Source: Elusimicrobiota bacterium (lineage in GTDB: Bacteria; Elusimicrobiota; Elusimicrobia; UBA1565; UBA9628). From it: DNA of 64,000 nt. The notes under the pieces were generated by a model. The model saw nothing but the letters and a program-made list of their open reading frames with translations, had not been told where the DNA came from and did not search any database. Positions 17,500 through 26,483 of the stretch are shown in pieces (positions within the stretch are counted from its first letter, which is position 1; each line of letters starts with the position of its first letter). The position numbers and the translations under genes are program-made. The stretch covers positions 1 through 64,000 of the forward strand of contig JAGWUP010000005.1 in assembly GCA_028868375.1 (NCBI GenBank). The letters run 5' to 3'.

Positions 17500-18273
17500 C
17501 TAACGCCACTGGCGCGCGAAATGCTCGAGGAGGGGGGCCACCTCGCCCTGGCTTCTCAAGCGAAAACGCGCCCTCGAGCCCTTCTTGTAGCCGACGCGCA
17601 CCGTCAGGGCGTGGGGGCCCAGGGACGCGAAGCCCTCCTCGTCGGTCTGATCGTCGCCGATGAAGACCGGCAGCCAGCCCTCGGCGATGGCGCTGGGCCC
17701 CAGCAGGCGGCGCAGGGCGTGGCCCTTGTTCCACCTCAGGGCCGGACGGATCTCCCAGACCTTCTTGCCGGAGCGCAAGGCCACGCGGTCCTCCAGGCCC
17801 CTCAGCAGGGCGCGGATGCGGGCCGCAATCGGCCGCGGCGAGCGGGAGCGCGGCAGCAGGCGGTAATGCACCGTCAGGGTCAATGTTTTGTCCTCTATGA
17901 GGATGCCGGGCAGGCCCTTGAGCTCGACGGCCAAGCGGCCCGCCAGGCGCCGCATGAGCTTGGCCTGGCGACTGGCTTGGGGATGGACCCAGCTCGCGCC
18001 GTCCGGCTCCTCGATCTCGAGGCCGTGGTTGCCGACGTAGATCAAGCCGGGCACTCCCACCCGGCGCTTCAAGTCCGCCAGGGCGCGGCCGCTGATCACC
18101 GCCACGCGCACGCTCGGCAGCCGCCGCAATCGCCGCAGCGCCCTCCTGTTGCGCGCCGGCAGACAAGCCAGCTCCGGGCTGCGCCTCAAGGGGGCCAGCG
18201 TGCCGTCGAAATCCAGGCCGAGGAAATAGCGCCGCCCCGACCGCGCGGCCGCCGCCGCCCGCAGCCGCTTCAT
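17500..18273 (-). CDS. otsB: trehalose-6-phosphate phosphatase
   Basis: This 257-aa HAD-superfamily phosphatase probably releases trehalose from trehalose-6-phosphate. HAD motif I is FLGLDFDGTLAP (residues 17-28), with nucleophile Asp in DFDGT. Motif II is VAVISGR, the family GNHGLE follows, and motif IV is FIGDDQTDEEGF. No trehalose-phosphate synthase (otsA) is in the window. The main ATG overlaps the stop of a five-codon mini-ORF (18270-18287) that sits at the leaderless position behind TACAGT. Confidence 0.85.
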   Translation of the reverse strand: MKRLRAAAAARSGRRYFLGLDFDGTLAPLRRSPELACLPARNRRALRRLRRLPSVRVAVISGRALADLKRRVGVPGLIYVGNHGLEIEEPDGASWVHPQASRQAKLMRRLAGRLAVELKGLPGILIEDKTLTLTVHYRLLPRSRSPRPIAARIRALLRGLEDRVALRSGKKVWEIRPALRWNKGHALRRLLGPSAIAEGWLPVFIGDDQTDEEGFASLGPHALTVRVGYKKGSRARFRLRSQGEVAPLLEHFARQWR

Positions 18274-18287
18274 GCCCGTGTCCGCAT
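18270..18287 (-). CDS. five-codon leader mini-ORF before otsB
   Basis: ATG CGG ACA CGG GCA TGA starts 6 nt after a TACAGT -10 box and ends as ATGA with the otsB start. It probably works by translational coupling of otsB to a leaderless start. The inference is from spacing alone. Confidence 0.35.
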   Translation of the reverse strand: MRTRA

Positions 18288-18350
18288 CGGGCCACTGTAC
18301 AATTTGTCATCCGCCCCGGCCAGCCTTACTGAGATATACTAATGGTAGCG

Positions 18351-19070
18351 ATGAACATCGTCCGCTCCGCCGTCCTGGCCCTGCTCCTTGCTTCGCCCGT
18401 TGAGCCCGCGGCGGCCGCTGCGGCCGCCGCAATCCCGCCCTCGCTTGCGCCGATCGTCCTGGACCCCGGCCACGGCGGCCGCGACCTGGGCGCCATCGTC
18501 GGCGCGGAGCGCGAGAAAACCATCGCCTTCTCCATCGCGCGGCTTCTCAAGCAAGACCTCTCCGCCTCGGGCTGCGCGGCCCGCCTGACGCGCGACGGCG
18601 ATCTCTTCGTCCCCCTGGACCGGCGCGTCGACGACAGCCTCGCCTGGAAGGGGCGCGCCTTCGTCTCGCTGCACCTAGACGAAGTCGACTCCAGCCGCCC
18701 CCACGGCATCACCGTCTACTCCTTCGGCCCCTCCCTGTTCCGCAGCGGACCGCGCCGCGGCCCGCCCCCTCCGCCGAGGCCTGCCCCGCCGCCGCGCCAG
18801 GCCCGCGCCGGCGCCCGGCTGGCCTCCGCGTTGACGCGCGCGCTGCGCCTGGGCGGCCTGCCCGCGCAGGCTCCGGAGCGCTCCGATTTCTACGTGCTCA
18901 AGAACCCCGCCATGCCCTCGGTGCTCGTCGAGCTGGGCTACCTCAGCAATCCCGGGGAGGCCGCCAGGCTTGGCAACCCCCGCTATCAAGAAAGGCTGGC
19001 CCAAGCCCTGGCCGCGGGGCTGCGCGCCTATTTCTCCGGCTCTCCGAAGAAAGGCCGCGCCGCGCGCTGA
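18351..19070 (+). CDS. N-acetylmuramoyl-L-alanine amidase (Amidase_3)
   Basis: This 239-aa exported enzyme should cleave the bond between MurNAc and the stem peptide of peptidoglycan. It has a signal peptide (to about residue 25). The motif IVLDPGHGGRDLG carries the first zinc His, and Glu follows in AEREKTIAF. The second His is in FVSLHLDEVD, and the catalytic Glu is in LVELGYLSNP. A Pro/Arg-rich loop lies in the middle (about 135-155). TATACT lies 10 nt before this ATG; an in-frame ATG at 18342 is one nt from the box and less likely. Confidence 0.85.
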   Translation: MNIVRSAVLALLLASPVEPAAAAAAAAIPPSLAPIVLDPGHGGRDLGAIVGAEREKTIAFSIARLLKQDLSASGCAARLTRDGDLFVPLDRRVDDSLAWKGRAFVSLHLDEVDSSRPHGITVYSFGPSLFRSGPRRGPPPPPRPAPPPRQARAGARLASALTRALRLGGLPAQAPERSDFYVLKNPAMPSVLVELGYLSNPGEAARLGNPRYQERLAQALAAGLRAYFSGSPKKGRAAR

Positions 19071-19075
19071 CGCCG

Positions 19076-20842
19076 CTACGCCTTGCCCAGCGCTTCCAGC
19101 TCGGCTTCCTTGGCCTGGATCGCGGCCTGGGCCTGCTCGACCTCGGCGCCGGCCTGGCGGGCCTTGGCGAAGTCCTCGTACAAGGCGGGATCGGAGAGGC
19201 GGGCCGACAGGGCCTCCAGGCGCTCGTAGAGCCTGAGCAATTCCTCCTCCAACCTGGCCCTGCGGCGCGAGCGCTGCTTGGCGTTGAGGGCCGGCGGCTT
19301 GGGCGGATCGCAGGCCGCGGGCTCCTGCGCTGCGGGCGGATCGCAAGCGCTTGGATTTTCCTCGCGCCATTGGGACTGCCGCCGCTTGAAGTACTCGTAG
19401 TTGCCGGGATAAAGCGTCAGCCGCCCGCCCTCGACGTGGACGACGTGGTCGGCCAGGGCGTCGAGAAAGTAGAGGTCGTGGCTGATGCAGCAGATCGTGC
19501 CCTCGAACTCGCGCAGGGCCGCGATCAGGGACTCGACGCTGGCCATGTCGAGATGGGTCGTGGGCTCGTCGAGCAGCAGGACGTTGGGCGGATCGAGCAG
19601 CAGCTTGGCCAAGGCCAGGCGCGACTTCTCCCCGCCGGAGAGCACCTCCACCTTCTTGTGCACCGAGTCGCCGGAAAACAGGAAGGTGCCGAGCACCGTG
19701 CGCACCAGCAAATCCGGATTCATGCGGCCAGTGTCCCGCGCCTCCTCGAGGACCGTGCGCCCGGCCGCGAACTGGCCATGGCGATGCTGCGAGAAATAGC
19801 CCACCCGGACGTCCAGCCCGACGACGCGCTCCCCTCCGTCCAGCGGGATGATCCCGGCCAGGAGCTTGAGCAGGGTGGACTTGCCGGCGCCGTTGTGCCC
19901 CACCAGCGCCGCCCTCCAGCCGCGCTCCAGCTCGAAGTCGACGCCGTCGTAGACGCGCGTGGCGCCGTAGGCCTTCGCGGCGTTCTTTAAAGCCAGCACC
20001 CGCACGCCGGTGCGCGCAGGCTGCGGAAAGCGCATGGAGACGGTCTTGGCCTGCGCCGGAAGAACGATCTTCTCCAGCCGCTCCAGCCGCTTGATCATGC
20101 TCTGGGCGCGATTGGCGGTGGCGGCGCGGGAGCGATTGCGGTCGATGAACTCCTGCATGCGGGCGATCTCGGATTGCTGCTGGCGCCAGGCGGCCTCCAG
20201 CCGCTCGCGCTCGGCCTGCCGCTCGCGCAAAAAGAACTCGTAGTCGCCCCGATAGACCTTGAGCGCGCGATCCTGCACGCTGACGATGGCGCGGCAGACG
20301 GCGTTGATGAAGGAGCGGTCATGCGAGATCAGGAAGACCGCCCCGGGATAGCCCTGAAGATAGCGTTGAAACCAGAAAAGGGAGTCTATGTCCAAGTGGT
20401 TCGTCGGCTCGTCGAGCAGCAGCAGGTCCGGCTGGCGCAAGAGCAGCTTGGCCAGGGCCACGCGCATCGCCCAGCCGCCGGACAGGGAGCTCACCGGGCG
20501 CTCGAAACCGGAAGGCTCGAAGCCCAGCCCGGTCAGCACGGCCTTCGCCCGCGCCTCCAGCCGTCCGCCGCCCTCCAGCTCCCCCAGCGTCTGCGCCAAG
20601 ACCGAGCGCTCGCAGCTCGGCGCGTTCTCCTGAGGGAGGTAGCCGACCGTGGCGCCGCGGCGCAGGCTGATCTCCCCCGCGTCGGGCTCCTCGCTTCCCA
20701 AAAGCATCTTGAACAGGGTGGATTTGCCCGCTCCGTTGGGGCCGACCAGGGCGAAGCGATCTCCCTGGTTGATCTGCAGGGAGGCATCTTCCAGCAACGC
20801 CTGCGCCCCGAACGATTTCGACACTCGCCTCAACGTGATCAT
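19076..20842 (-). CDS. ABC-F family ATPase (translation factor type)
   Basis: This 588-aa soluble protein has two ABC domains and no membrane segment. Walker A motifs are GPNGAGKST (about 34) and GHNGAGKST. Signatures are LSGGWAMR and LSGGEKSR, with Walker B LLLLDEPTNHLD and LLLDEPTTHLD. A charged linker with a coiled coil lies between the domains. The C-terminal extension (about 500-588) contains a repeated ACDPP stretch and a coiled coil, as in YheS/Uup types. ABC-F proteins act on ribosomes. TATAAT ends 8 nt before the ATG. Confidence 0.9.
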   Translation of the reverse strand: MITLRRVSKSFGAQALLEDASLQINQGDRFALVGPNGAGKSTLFKMLLGSEEPDAGEISLRRGATVGYLPQENAPSCERSVLAQTLGELEGGGRLEARAKAVLTGLGFEPSGFERPVSSLSGGWAMRVALAKLLLRQPDLLLLDEPTNHLDIDSLFWFQRYLQGYPGAVFLISHDRSFINAVCRAIVSVQDRALKVYRGDYEFFLRERQAERERLEAAWRQQQSEIARMQEFIDRNRSRAATANRAQSMIKRLERLEKIVLPAQAKTVSMRFPQPARTGVRVLALKNAAKAYGATRVYDGVDFELERGWRAALVGHNGAGKSTLLKLLAGIIPLDGGERVVGLDVRVGYFSQHRHGQFAAGRTVLEEARDTGRMNPDLLVRTVLGTFLFSGDSVHKKVEVLSGGEKSRLALAKLLLDPPNVLLLDEPTTHLDMASVESLIAALREFEGTICCISHDLYFLDALADHVVHVEGGRLTLYPGNYEYFKRRQSQWREENPSACDPPAAQEPAACDPPKPPALNAKQRSRRRARLEEELLRLYERLEALSARLSDPALYEDFAKARQAGAEVEQAQAAIQAKEAELEALGKA

Positions 20843-20917
20843 GAGGCGCCATTATACAAGACGGGGCGTAACAATTCTGAAACATGCCCATAAGGCTTGC
20901 GATTTATACTGGCGGCG

Positions 20918-21304
20918 GTGAAGAGAGTGCTGCTCGGAGCGGCGGCGAGCCTGGCCCTCGCCTATTACCGACTTCTGGGCGGCCCCATGGAGGATACGGC
21001 CTGGGAAATCCACCTCAAGGCCGATTCCTTCTTCGCCTTCCCGCACCACGACACGCTGGTTTTCTCGCGCGGCAAGCTGAAGGCCTCCGGCTACGAGGCC
21101 ACCGGGTTCGCGTCCGGGGCCTACGCGGCGCAGAACGTCGGCGGCGACATCGACGCCATCTGGAACGCCTCCCTGAGCGACGATCGGACGGGAACGATGT
21201 CCTGGTACGGCCTGGTGCGCGGCGACACCATCGAGGGAGTGGCGATCCTGCGCGGCAAGGACGGCCGAGAAAGGCGGTTCACCTTCTCGGGAAAACGGGC
21301 CTAA
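20918..21304 (+). CDS. small exported or anchored protein of unknown function, 128 aa
   Basis: A hydrophobic N-terminus (residues 4-18) precedes a compact beta-rich domain starting WEIHLKADSFFAF, with DTLVFSRGKL and two YEATGFAS-type strands. The pattern suggests a small lipocalin-like or beta-sandwich domain, but no family was named. GTG is chosen because TATACT ends 7 nt before it; an upstream in-frame TTG would lie before the -10 box. A pseudouridine synthase gene follows 4 nt downstream. Confidence 0.6.
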   Translation: MKRVLLGAAASLALAYYRLLGGPMEDTAWEIHLKADSFFAFPHHDTLVFSRGKLKASGYEATGFASGAYAAQNVGGDIDAIWNASLSDDRTGTMSWYGLVRGDTIEGVAILRGKDGRERRFTFSGKRA

Positions 21305-21308
21305 CCCG

Positions 21309-21854
21309 GTGCTTCTAGCCTTCTACAAACCCTACGGAGTCCTCTCGCAGTTCACCCCCGAGCACGGCCTGCCCTCCCTCTCCCGCTTCGGCCTGCCCAA
21401 GAAAGTCTATCCCTGCGGCCGCCTCGACAAGGACAGCGAGGGGCTGCTGCTCTTGACCGACGACGGCGCGCTGGCCCACCGCCTGACGGACCCGCGCTTC
21501 GGCCACCGCCGCGTCTACTGGGCGCAGGTCGAGGGCGTCCCGGACCAGCGGGCCCTGCTGGCCCTGGCCTCCGGGCCGATCCTCTCGGACGGCCCGACGC
21601 GCGCCTGCAACGTGACGGCGATCCCCGAGCCGAATCTTCCGCCGCGCCGGCCGCCGATCCGCTTTCGCGCCGGCATCCCGACCTCCTGGCTCGAGCTGAC
21701 CCTGACCGAGGGGCGCAACCGCCAGGTGCGCCGGATGACGGCCGCGGTGGGCCATCCGACCCTGCGCCTGGCGCGCTGGGCCTGCGGCGACGTCACCCTG
21801 GAGGGATTGGCCCCCGGGCGCTGGCGCCGCGTGGAGCCCGTCGCGGTCGGCTAA
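21309..21854 (+). CDS. 23S rRNA pseudouridine synthase, RluE-like (RsuA family)
   Basis: This 181-aa enzyme should isomerise a uridine in rRNA. Catalytic motif GRLDKDSEGLLLLT (about residues 37-50) contains the essential Asp, and EGRNRQVRRM is the conserved C-terminal block. It lacks an N-terminal S4 domain, as RluE does. GTG start. It lies 4 nt after the small exported protein, so co-transcription is likely. Two GC hairpins follow before the convergent helicase gene. Confidence 0.87.
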   Translation: MLLAFYKPYGVLSQFTPEHGLPSLSRFGLPKKVYPCGRLDKDSEGLLLLTDDGALAHRLTDPRFGHRRVYWAQVEGVPDQRALLALASGPILSDGPTRACNVTAIPEPNLPPRRPPIRFRAGIPTSWLELTLTEGRNRQVRRMTAAVGHPTLRLARWACGDVTLEGLAPGRWRRVEPVAVG

Positions 21855-21870
21855 GCCGGCTGACGCCCAA

Positions 21871-21942
21871 GCCCGCCACGCGGGCCGTCATGGCCTGAAG
21901 CACTTTCCTATCCGGCCAGACGCAAGCCCGCTACGCGGGCTT
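21871..21942. terminator. pair of GC hairpins between convergent genes
   Basis: GCCCGC-CAC-GCGGGC lies at 21871-21885 and AAGCCCGC-TAC-GCGGGCTT at 21924-21942. The second ends in the stop codon of the helicase gene. The near-identical stems suggest a repeated element. No U tract is present. Confidence 0.5.
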
Positions 21943-23170
21943 AGAAACGCCCGCGGCCGCGGGGGATGGAGCGGCGCAGGCGGCCGAAGCCGGAGGAGCG
22001 CGGCGGCTTGTAGGCCTGCAGCATCGGCGCCACGCGGTAGGGAAAATCCGGAAGCGCCGCGCGCGGGATCGTCTGGCCGATGAAGGACTCTATGGCGGTC
22101 ACGTAGCGCTGCTCGTCGAAAGTCATCAGGGTGATCGCGTCCCCGACCTTGAAGGCGCGCCCGGTCCGGCCGATGCGATGGACGTAGTCCTCCGGATGCT
22201 GGGGCACGTCGAAGTTGATCACGTGGCTGAGGTGCTCGACGTCGATGCCGCGCGCCGCGAGGTCCGTGGCCACGAGGATCTGGTGCTTGCGCTGGCGGAA
22301 GGCCTCCATCGCCTGGGTCCGCTGCGCCTGGGTCTTGTTGGAATGGAGCACCGCGCAGCGCAGGCCGTTGTTCTCCAGGGTGCGGGCGACGCGGTCGGCG
22401 CGATCCTTGGTGCGCGTGAAGATGAGCGCCGAGGTGGCCTGGACGTTTTTCAGGATGGCCAGGAGCAGGTCGTATTTCTGGTCCAGGGTGACGGGATAGA
22501 GGGCCTGGGCGATGCCGGCCGCGGGCGAGCTCGGCGGATCGATGGCGATGCGCTCCGGCTCGCGCATGAACTCGCGCACGACGCGCTCGACCTCGGGGGG
22601 AACGGTCGCCGAGAACATCAGCGTCTGGCGCTCCCGCGGCGCCAGCTGCATGATCCGGCGCACGTCCGGCATGAAGCCCATGTCGAGCATCCGATCCGCC
22701 TCGTCGAGCACGGCGATCTCGACCTGGCGCAGGTCTATGGTGCGCTGTCGGTGGTGGTCGAGCAGGCGGCCCGGCGTGGCGACGACGACCTCGGCGCCCT
22801 TGCGCAAGGCCTGGACCTGGTTGTGGAAGCTGACCCCGCCCATCACCAGGGCGCAGGAGATCGGAGAGAAGCGGGCGCAATCGTGCAGGCAGGTTTCGAC
22901 CTGGGCGGCCAGCTCGCGAGTCGGCACCAGGACCAGGGCGCGCGGCGCCTGGCCCTGCGGCTTAAGGCGGGGCCGCGCCAAGAGCCGCTGCAGCAGGGGC
23001 AGGGCGAAGGCCACGGTCTTGCCGCTGCCGGTCTGGGCGGAGCCCAAAACGTCCCGGCCGGCCAGGGCGGGCGGGACGGCTTGGCGCTGGATCGGCGTCG
23101 GCGCGGAAAATCCCATCGCGCGCACGGCCTTCTGGAGATCAGGATGAAGCTCGAACTGCGAGAAGGCCAT
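21941..23170 (-). CDS. DEAD-box RNA helicase (RhlE-like)
   Basis: This 409-aa ATP-dependent RNA helicase has all core motifs. They are the Q motif (GFSAPTPIQ), Walker A AQTGSGKT, PTRELA, TPGR, DEAD in VLDEADRMLDMG, SAT, DLAARGIDVE and HRIGRTGRA. A short basic tail (RRSIPRGRGRF) should bind RNA. The ATG overlaps the stop of a six-codon mini-ORF (TGATG), which itself begins 6 nt after TATAAT. The stop lies at the edge of a hairpin. Confidence 0.92.
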   Translation of the reverse strand: MAFSQFELHPDLQKAVRAMGFSAPTPIQRQAVPPALAGRDVLGSAQTGSGKTVAFALPLLQRLLARPRLKPQGQAPRALVLVPTRELAAQVETCLHDCARFSPISCALVMGGVSFHNQVQALRKGAEVVVATPGRLLDHHRQRTIDLRQVEIAVLDEADRMLDMGFMPDVRRIMQLAPRERQTLMFSATVPPEVERVVREFMREPERIAIDPPSSPAAGIAQALYPVTLDQKYDLLLAILKNVQATSALIFTRTKDRADRVARTLENNGLRCAVLHSNKTQAQRTQAMEAFRQRKHQILVATDLAARGIDVEHLSHVINFDVPQHPEDYVHRIGRTGRAFKVGDAITLMTFDEQRYVTAIESFIGQTIPRAALPDFPYRVAPMLQAYKPPRSSGFGRLRRSIPRGRGRF

Positions 23171-23190
23171 CAACGCCGGCCGCCATTCAT
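23170..23190 (-). CDS. six-codon leader mini-ORF before the helicase
   Basis: ATG AAT GGC GGC CGG CGT TGA starts 6 nt after TATAAT, and its TGA overlaps the helicase ATG as TGATG. This is the same arrangement as at otsB. The coupling role is inferred. Confidence 0.35.
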   Translation of the reverse strand: MNGGRR

Positions 23191-23197
23191 GCCGTCA

Positions 23198-25567
23198 TTA
23201 TAACGCAATAGAGCGCAGCAGCGCATCCACCCGGCCATTAGCGCGACGGGCGAACGCCAGCGCCCAATCGCGATAGGCCCGCAGCAACCGATGTTGGAAG
23301 AACCTCCGGGCCTGTTCGTCTAGCCCGTTTCTCTCTATCGTCGAATGGCGCAACTCCAAGGATCGTTCCAGCAGGGCGTCGGCCAAGCTCTGGACGGCGG
23401 GATCGAAGGGATTGACGGCGAATGGATGCAGCAAGCCGGGCGCCACGGCCCCGCTTCCGCCAAAAGCACGCCACAAAGCCCTCATATCGTAGTAAGAAGA
23501 GCGCGACATCTGCTTGCGCCGCGCCGCCGCCGTCAACGCCGCGTCGGCTTGCGCCAGGCCGCTCTCGGGCGCCAGCGAATACCCCAGCTCGGGCAGGCGG
23601 CCCTCGACCAACCCCTGGGCCAGCAGGGACAGCAGCGCCAGATAGCGGCTGGCCTGGGAGTAATCCCGCTCCTGCTTCTCCACCGGGGCATCCATCCGCA
23701 CGGCCACCGGGGGCCGGCTCTTCCAAGGCAGCGAGGCTCCCCGCAGTTCCAATGACAGCAGCAGCTTGCCGTCCTCCAGTCCCCAGTAGCGCAATCCGAC
23801 GAAGGCATGCTTCTCGCTGTCGGGATCCTCCGCCAAGGAAGCCGCCGCGCCGCCTCGCTCTTCGATCAACCGCGCCGCCCGCCGCGAGCGCCCAGCGTGC
23901 CAGGGCCCGAGAGACTCGTGGACGAGGTCGCGCCAATCACCCCCCTCCAAGACATGGGCGAATAGGGAATCGTTGACCAACTGCAAGGCCTGCTGCAGCC
24001 GGGGCCACTGCTCCTCCACTGTTTGGGGTTCGACCTTCATGAAGACATGATACTGCGTGCCGGCATGGCCGGTCTCGGCGATGACGCGGCGCGTGCGCCC
24101 CAAGGCCTCCAGCACCGAATGCGCGGGGCTGTCCTTGGCGCTGACGATCTCCGGCTGGGAGAAGCGCGCGTAGGGCCCCTCCTCGCGCGAAGCGGGCGCC
24201 GGCTCCATATGCGGATGGCGGGCGACGTAGGCGGGAGCGCTCGGGCCGCGCTCAAGCAGCAAGAAAACCTTCCCGTCCCAAACGGCCGCATCGCCCCGTT
24301 CCCGCGCCACGTCCTTCTCCAAAGCATCCAGATAGGCCAGCTTGGCCCGCAGAGGCCAAGCGTTCCAGGCGGCGTACGTCCCGCGCCCGCCCAGGGCGCG
24401 GCGCAGCCAATAGCCCGGCTTCTCGAACCAGCGCAGTCCCAGGTCGATCTTTGCCGCCAGCGCCGCGCTCAGCTCGGTCGGGCGATAATATCGGAAGACG
24501 TCGCCCGAGGAATCGCGCAGATCGGGATTGAAGAGATTGCCCTCCTGCTCCTGCTGGATGAAGATATTCCCCGGCAGCTTCCGCTGCGCCGCGCGCGCGA
24601 GGAGATCGTCGGCGTCGCCCGTGGCCTGCGGCCGCAAGCCCGGAACCTCCAGGTAATGCACCGAGTCGGCGAGGTTGCGCAGCCGCTTCCAGGTGTAGTA
24701 CTCGATGCGGCCTTTAAGCGAGTCCTGAACTCCGAAGACCCAGCCGCGCGCCCGCCGGCTATAGAAGGCTTGGCGGATAAAGACGATATGCCTCCACTCC
24801 TTGCGTCCAGCCGGGTTGTCCTCGTGCAAGGACAGGCTGGCCAGCACGGCCCCGCGCGAGGAAAGCCGCCGGACCAGTTCCTCGGGGGAGCGCAGCCGTT
24901 CCACCGCCTCGCTGCGCGCCTCAGCGCCCCACAACCGCGCCAAATCCTGGACGTTGGCGTCGCCCACGCCGGGCTCCGAAAGCGCTTCCCGAACTTTAAT
25001 GTCCATCGGCCTCAGCCGCGAGGGCTGTCCCAAAGCCTCTAACGCGTTTCCTGTCGCGCAAAATAGGCAGGTCCCGCCTTCCTGGACGGCGGTGGGCGCC
25101 GAGGCGAAGCCGGACAAACGCCCGGCCCGCTGCGCCGCGGAGGCCTCGCCTTGAAAAACCTCCTGCAGCTCGTCCTCGCCTCGGTCATAGCTGTACGCTT
25201 TCAAGCGTCGCAGCAAGGCCGCGGCTTGCTGCAGCGCTTCCTCCGTCTCGATCGGATGATCCCCTTGCGCCGCCCGCTCCAGCTCGGCGCCGGCCAAGCG
25301 GAACTCCCCTTTCCTGAGCAGCTCCTGCGCGCGTTGCAGCGGCGCGGCCTGCGCCGGGCGCGGCGCTCCAGGCAGAAGGGCGGACAATCCCGCCGGCAGG
25401 CGCGGCCATGCGGCGCGCGGGCCGGCAGCCTCCGGGAGGATCTCCGGTGAACCGAGAGCGGGCGCGGCCAGGGACTGGGGAAGATCGGGAATTCCCCCCT
25501 TCTCCACGTCCTGTCCGGCATAGCCCAGCCCGGCCAGACAGACGATCACGGCCCAAAGCGCGGCCAT
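23198..25567 (-). CDS. large exported protein, possible papain-like cysteine peptidase
   Basis: This 789-aa protein has an N-terminal signal segment and a Pro/Ala-rich region to about residue 80. A helical hairpin region (85-130) follows. The block VQEGGTCLFCATGNALEAL (about 162-180) looks like a C39/papain catalytic Cys helix preceded by a Gln. EWRHIVFIRQ (His) and FGVQDSLKGR (Asp) follow at sensible spacing (about 260 and 278). The remaining 500 residues are of unknown fold. Peptidase activity is an inference from these three positions. Confidence 0.5.
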   Translation of the reverse strand: MAALWAVIVCLAGLGYAGQDVEKGGIPDLPQSLAAPALGSPEILPEAAGPRAAWPRLPAGLSALLPGAPRPAQAAPLQRAQELLRKGEFRLAGAELERAAQGDHPIETEEALQQAAALLRRLKAYSYDRGEDELQEVFQGEASAAQRAGRLSGFASAPTAVQEGGTCLFCATGNALEALGQPSRLRPMDIKVREALSEPGVGDANVQDLARLWGAEARSEAVERLRSPEELVRRLSSRGAVLASLSLHEDNPAGRKEWRHIVFIRQAFYSRRARGWVFGVQDSLKGRIEYYTWKRLRNLADSVHYLEVPGLRPQATGDADDLLARAAQRKLPGNIFIQQEQEGNLFNPDLRDSSGDVFRYYRPTELSAALAAKIDLGLRWFEKPGYWLRRALGGRGTYAAWNAWPLRAKLAYLDALEKDVARERGDAAVWDGKVFLLLERGPSAPAYVARHPHMEPAPASREEGPYARFSQPEIVSAKDSPAHSVLEALGRTRRVIAETGHAGTQYHVFMKVEPQTVEEQWPRLQQALQLVNDSLFAHVLEGGDWRDLVHESLGPWHAGRSRRAARLIEERGGAAASLAEDPDSEKHAFVGLRYWGLEDGKLLLSLELRGASLPWKSRPPVAVRMDAPVEKQERDYSQASRYLALLSLLAQGLVEGRLPELGYSLAPESGLAQADAALTAAARRKQMSRSSYYDMRALWRAFGGSGAVAPGLLHPFAVNPFDPAVQSLADALLERSLELRHSTIERNGLDEQARRFFQHRLLRAYRDWALAFARRANGRVDALLRSIAL

Positions 25568-25703
25568 GCCTTATTATTAAAGGAAGGGACTGGCGGCGGT
25601 TGGGCCCTTCGGGCCGTCTAGATAGGGTCTTGAGGCCTAAGGACCCGCGAGCATCGCGGGGACTTTTCTTGCTAAGATGGCTGGCCGTTTTAATGGAGGG
25701 AAC

Positions 25704-26483
25704 ATGAAGATCGTCTCCGCCGTTTTCTGCCTGTTGCTGCCCCTGGCCGCTTCCGCGGCCGGACCCGCGGCGAAGCCCGCGGCCGCCGCCAAGAAGGCCC
25801 CGGCCAAGGCCGTCGCCCACCACGCGCGCAAAGCCGCGCGCCGGGCCGGCTCATCCTCTGAGCAGCGCAAGATCTTCTACACCCTGGGCTACTACATGGG
25901 ACGCAACGCCGCCCAGCTCTCCCTCAGCTCCAAGGAGCTCAAATGGGTCGAGGAGGGCTTCCACGCGGCCGCCCTCGGCAAGCCGTCGATGACCGATCTG
26001 CGGGCCTTCGGCCCCAAGGTCAACGCCCTGGCCAGCGAGCGCATCGAGGCCACGCTCCAGCGGGAGGCCGGACGGCGCGAGGCGCGGGAAAAATCCTTCC
26101 TTGCGAAGGCCGCCGCGCAGCCCGGCGCGCGCAAGCTGTCCTCCGGCTTGATCTTCAAGTCCCTGAGCGAGGGCAAGGGCGCCAAGCCCACGGCCGAGGA
26201 CATGGTGAAGGTCGACTACGAGGGCAAGCTGGTCGACGGCAAGATCTTCGACAGCTCGTATCAGCGCGGAGAGCCCGCCACCTTCCCGCTCAAGGGAGTC
26301 ATCAAGTGCTGGACCGAGGGCGTGGCGCTGATGCGGGTCGGCGGCACCGCCCAGCTCGTCTGCCCTCCCTCCATCGCCTACGGCGAGGAGGGCCGGCCGC
26401 CGACGATACCGCCCGGAGCGACCCTCGTCTTCAAGGTGCAGCTGCTAGACATCGTCAAGCCCACGGCTGATAGCGCGAAATAA
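25704..26483 (+). CDS. FKBP-type peptidyl-prolyl isomerase, Mip-like, exported
   Basis: This 259-aa protein has a signal peptide (1-19). An Ala/Lys-rich linker is followed by a helical dimerisation domain (about 55-140) and a C-terminal FKBP domain. FKBP landmarks are KVDYEGKLVDGKIFDSS, GVIKCWTEGVALMRVGG and IPPGATLVFKVQLLDI. It should assist folding in the periplasm. The start has a clear ribosome site, GGAGG 5 nt upstream, unlike the many leaderless genes here. The 3' end overlaps the convergent CoA-binding gene by 29 nt. Confidence 0.9.
   Translation: MKIVSAVFCLLLPLAASAAGPAAKPAAAAKKAPAKAVAHHARKAARRAGSSSEQRKIFYTLGYYMGRNAAQLSLSSKELKWVEEGFHAAALGKPSMTDLRAFGPKVNALASERIEATLQREAGRREAREKSFLAKAAAQPGARKLSSGLIFKSLSEGKGAKPTAEDMVKVDYEGKLVDGKIFDSSYQRGEPATFPLKGVIKCWTEGVALMRVGGTAQLVCPPSIAYGEEGRPPTIPPGATLVFKVQLLDIVKPTADSAK

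Noticed and set aside
18342-18350. ATG 18342 as amidase start
   Set aside because: It lies 1 nt from the TATACT box, so it would be upstream of the predicted transcription start. ATG 18351 fits better.
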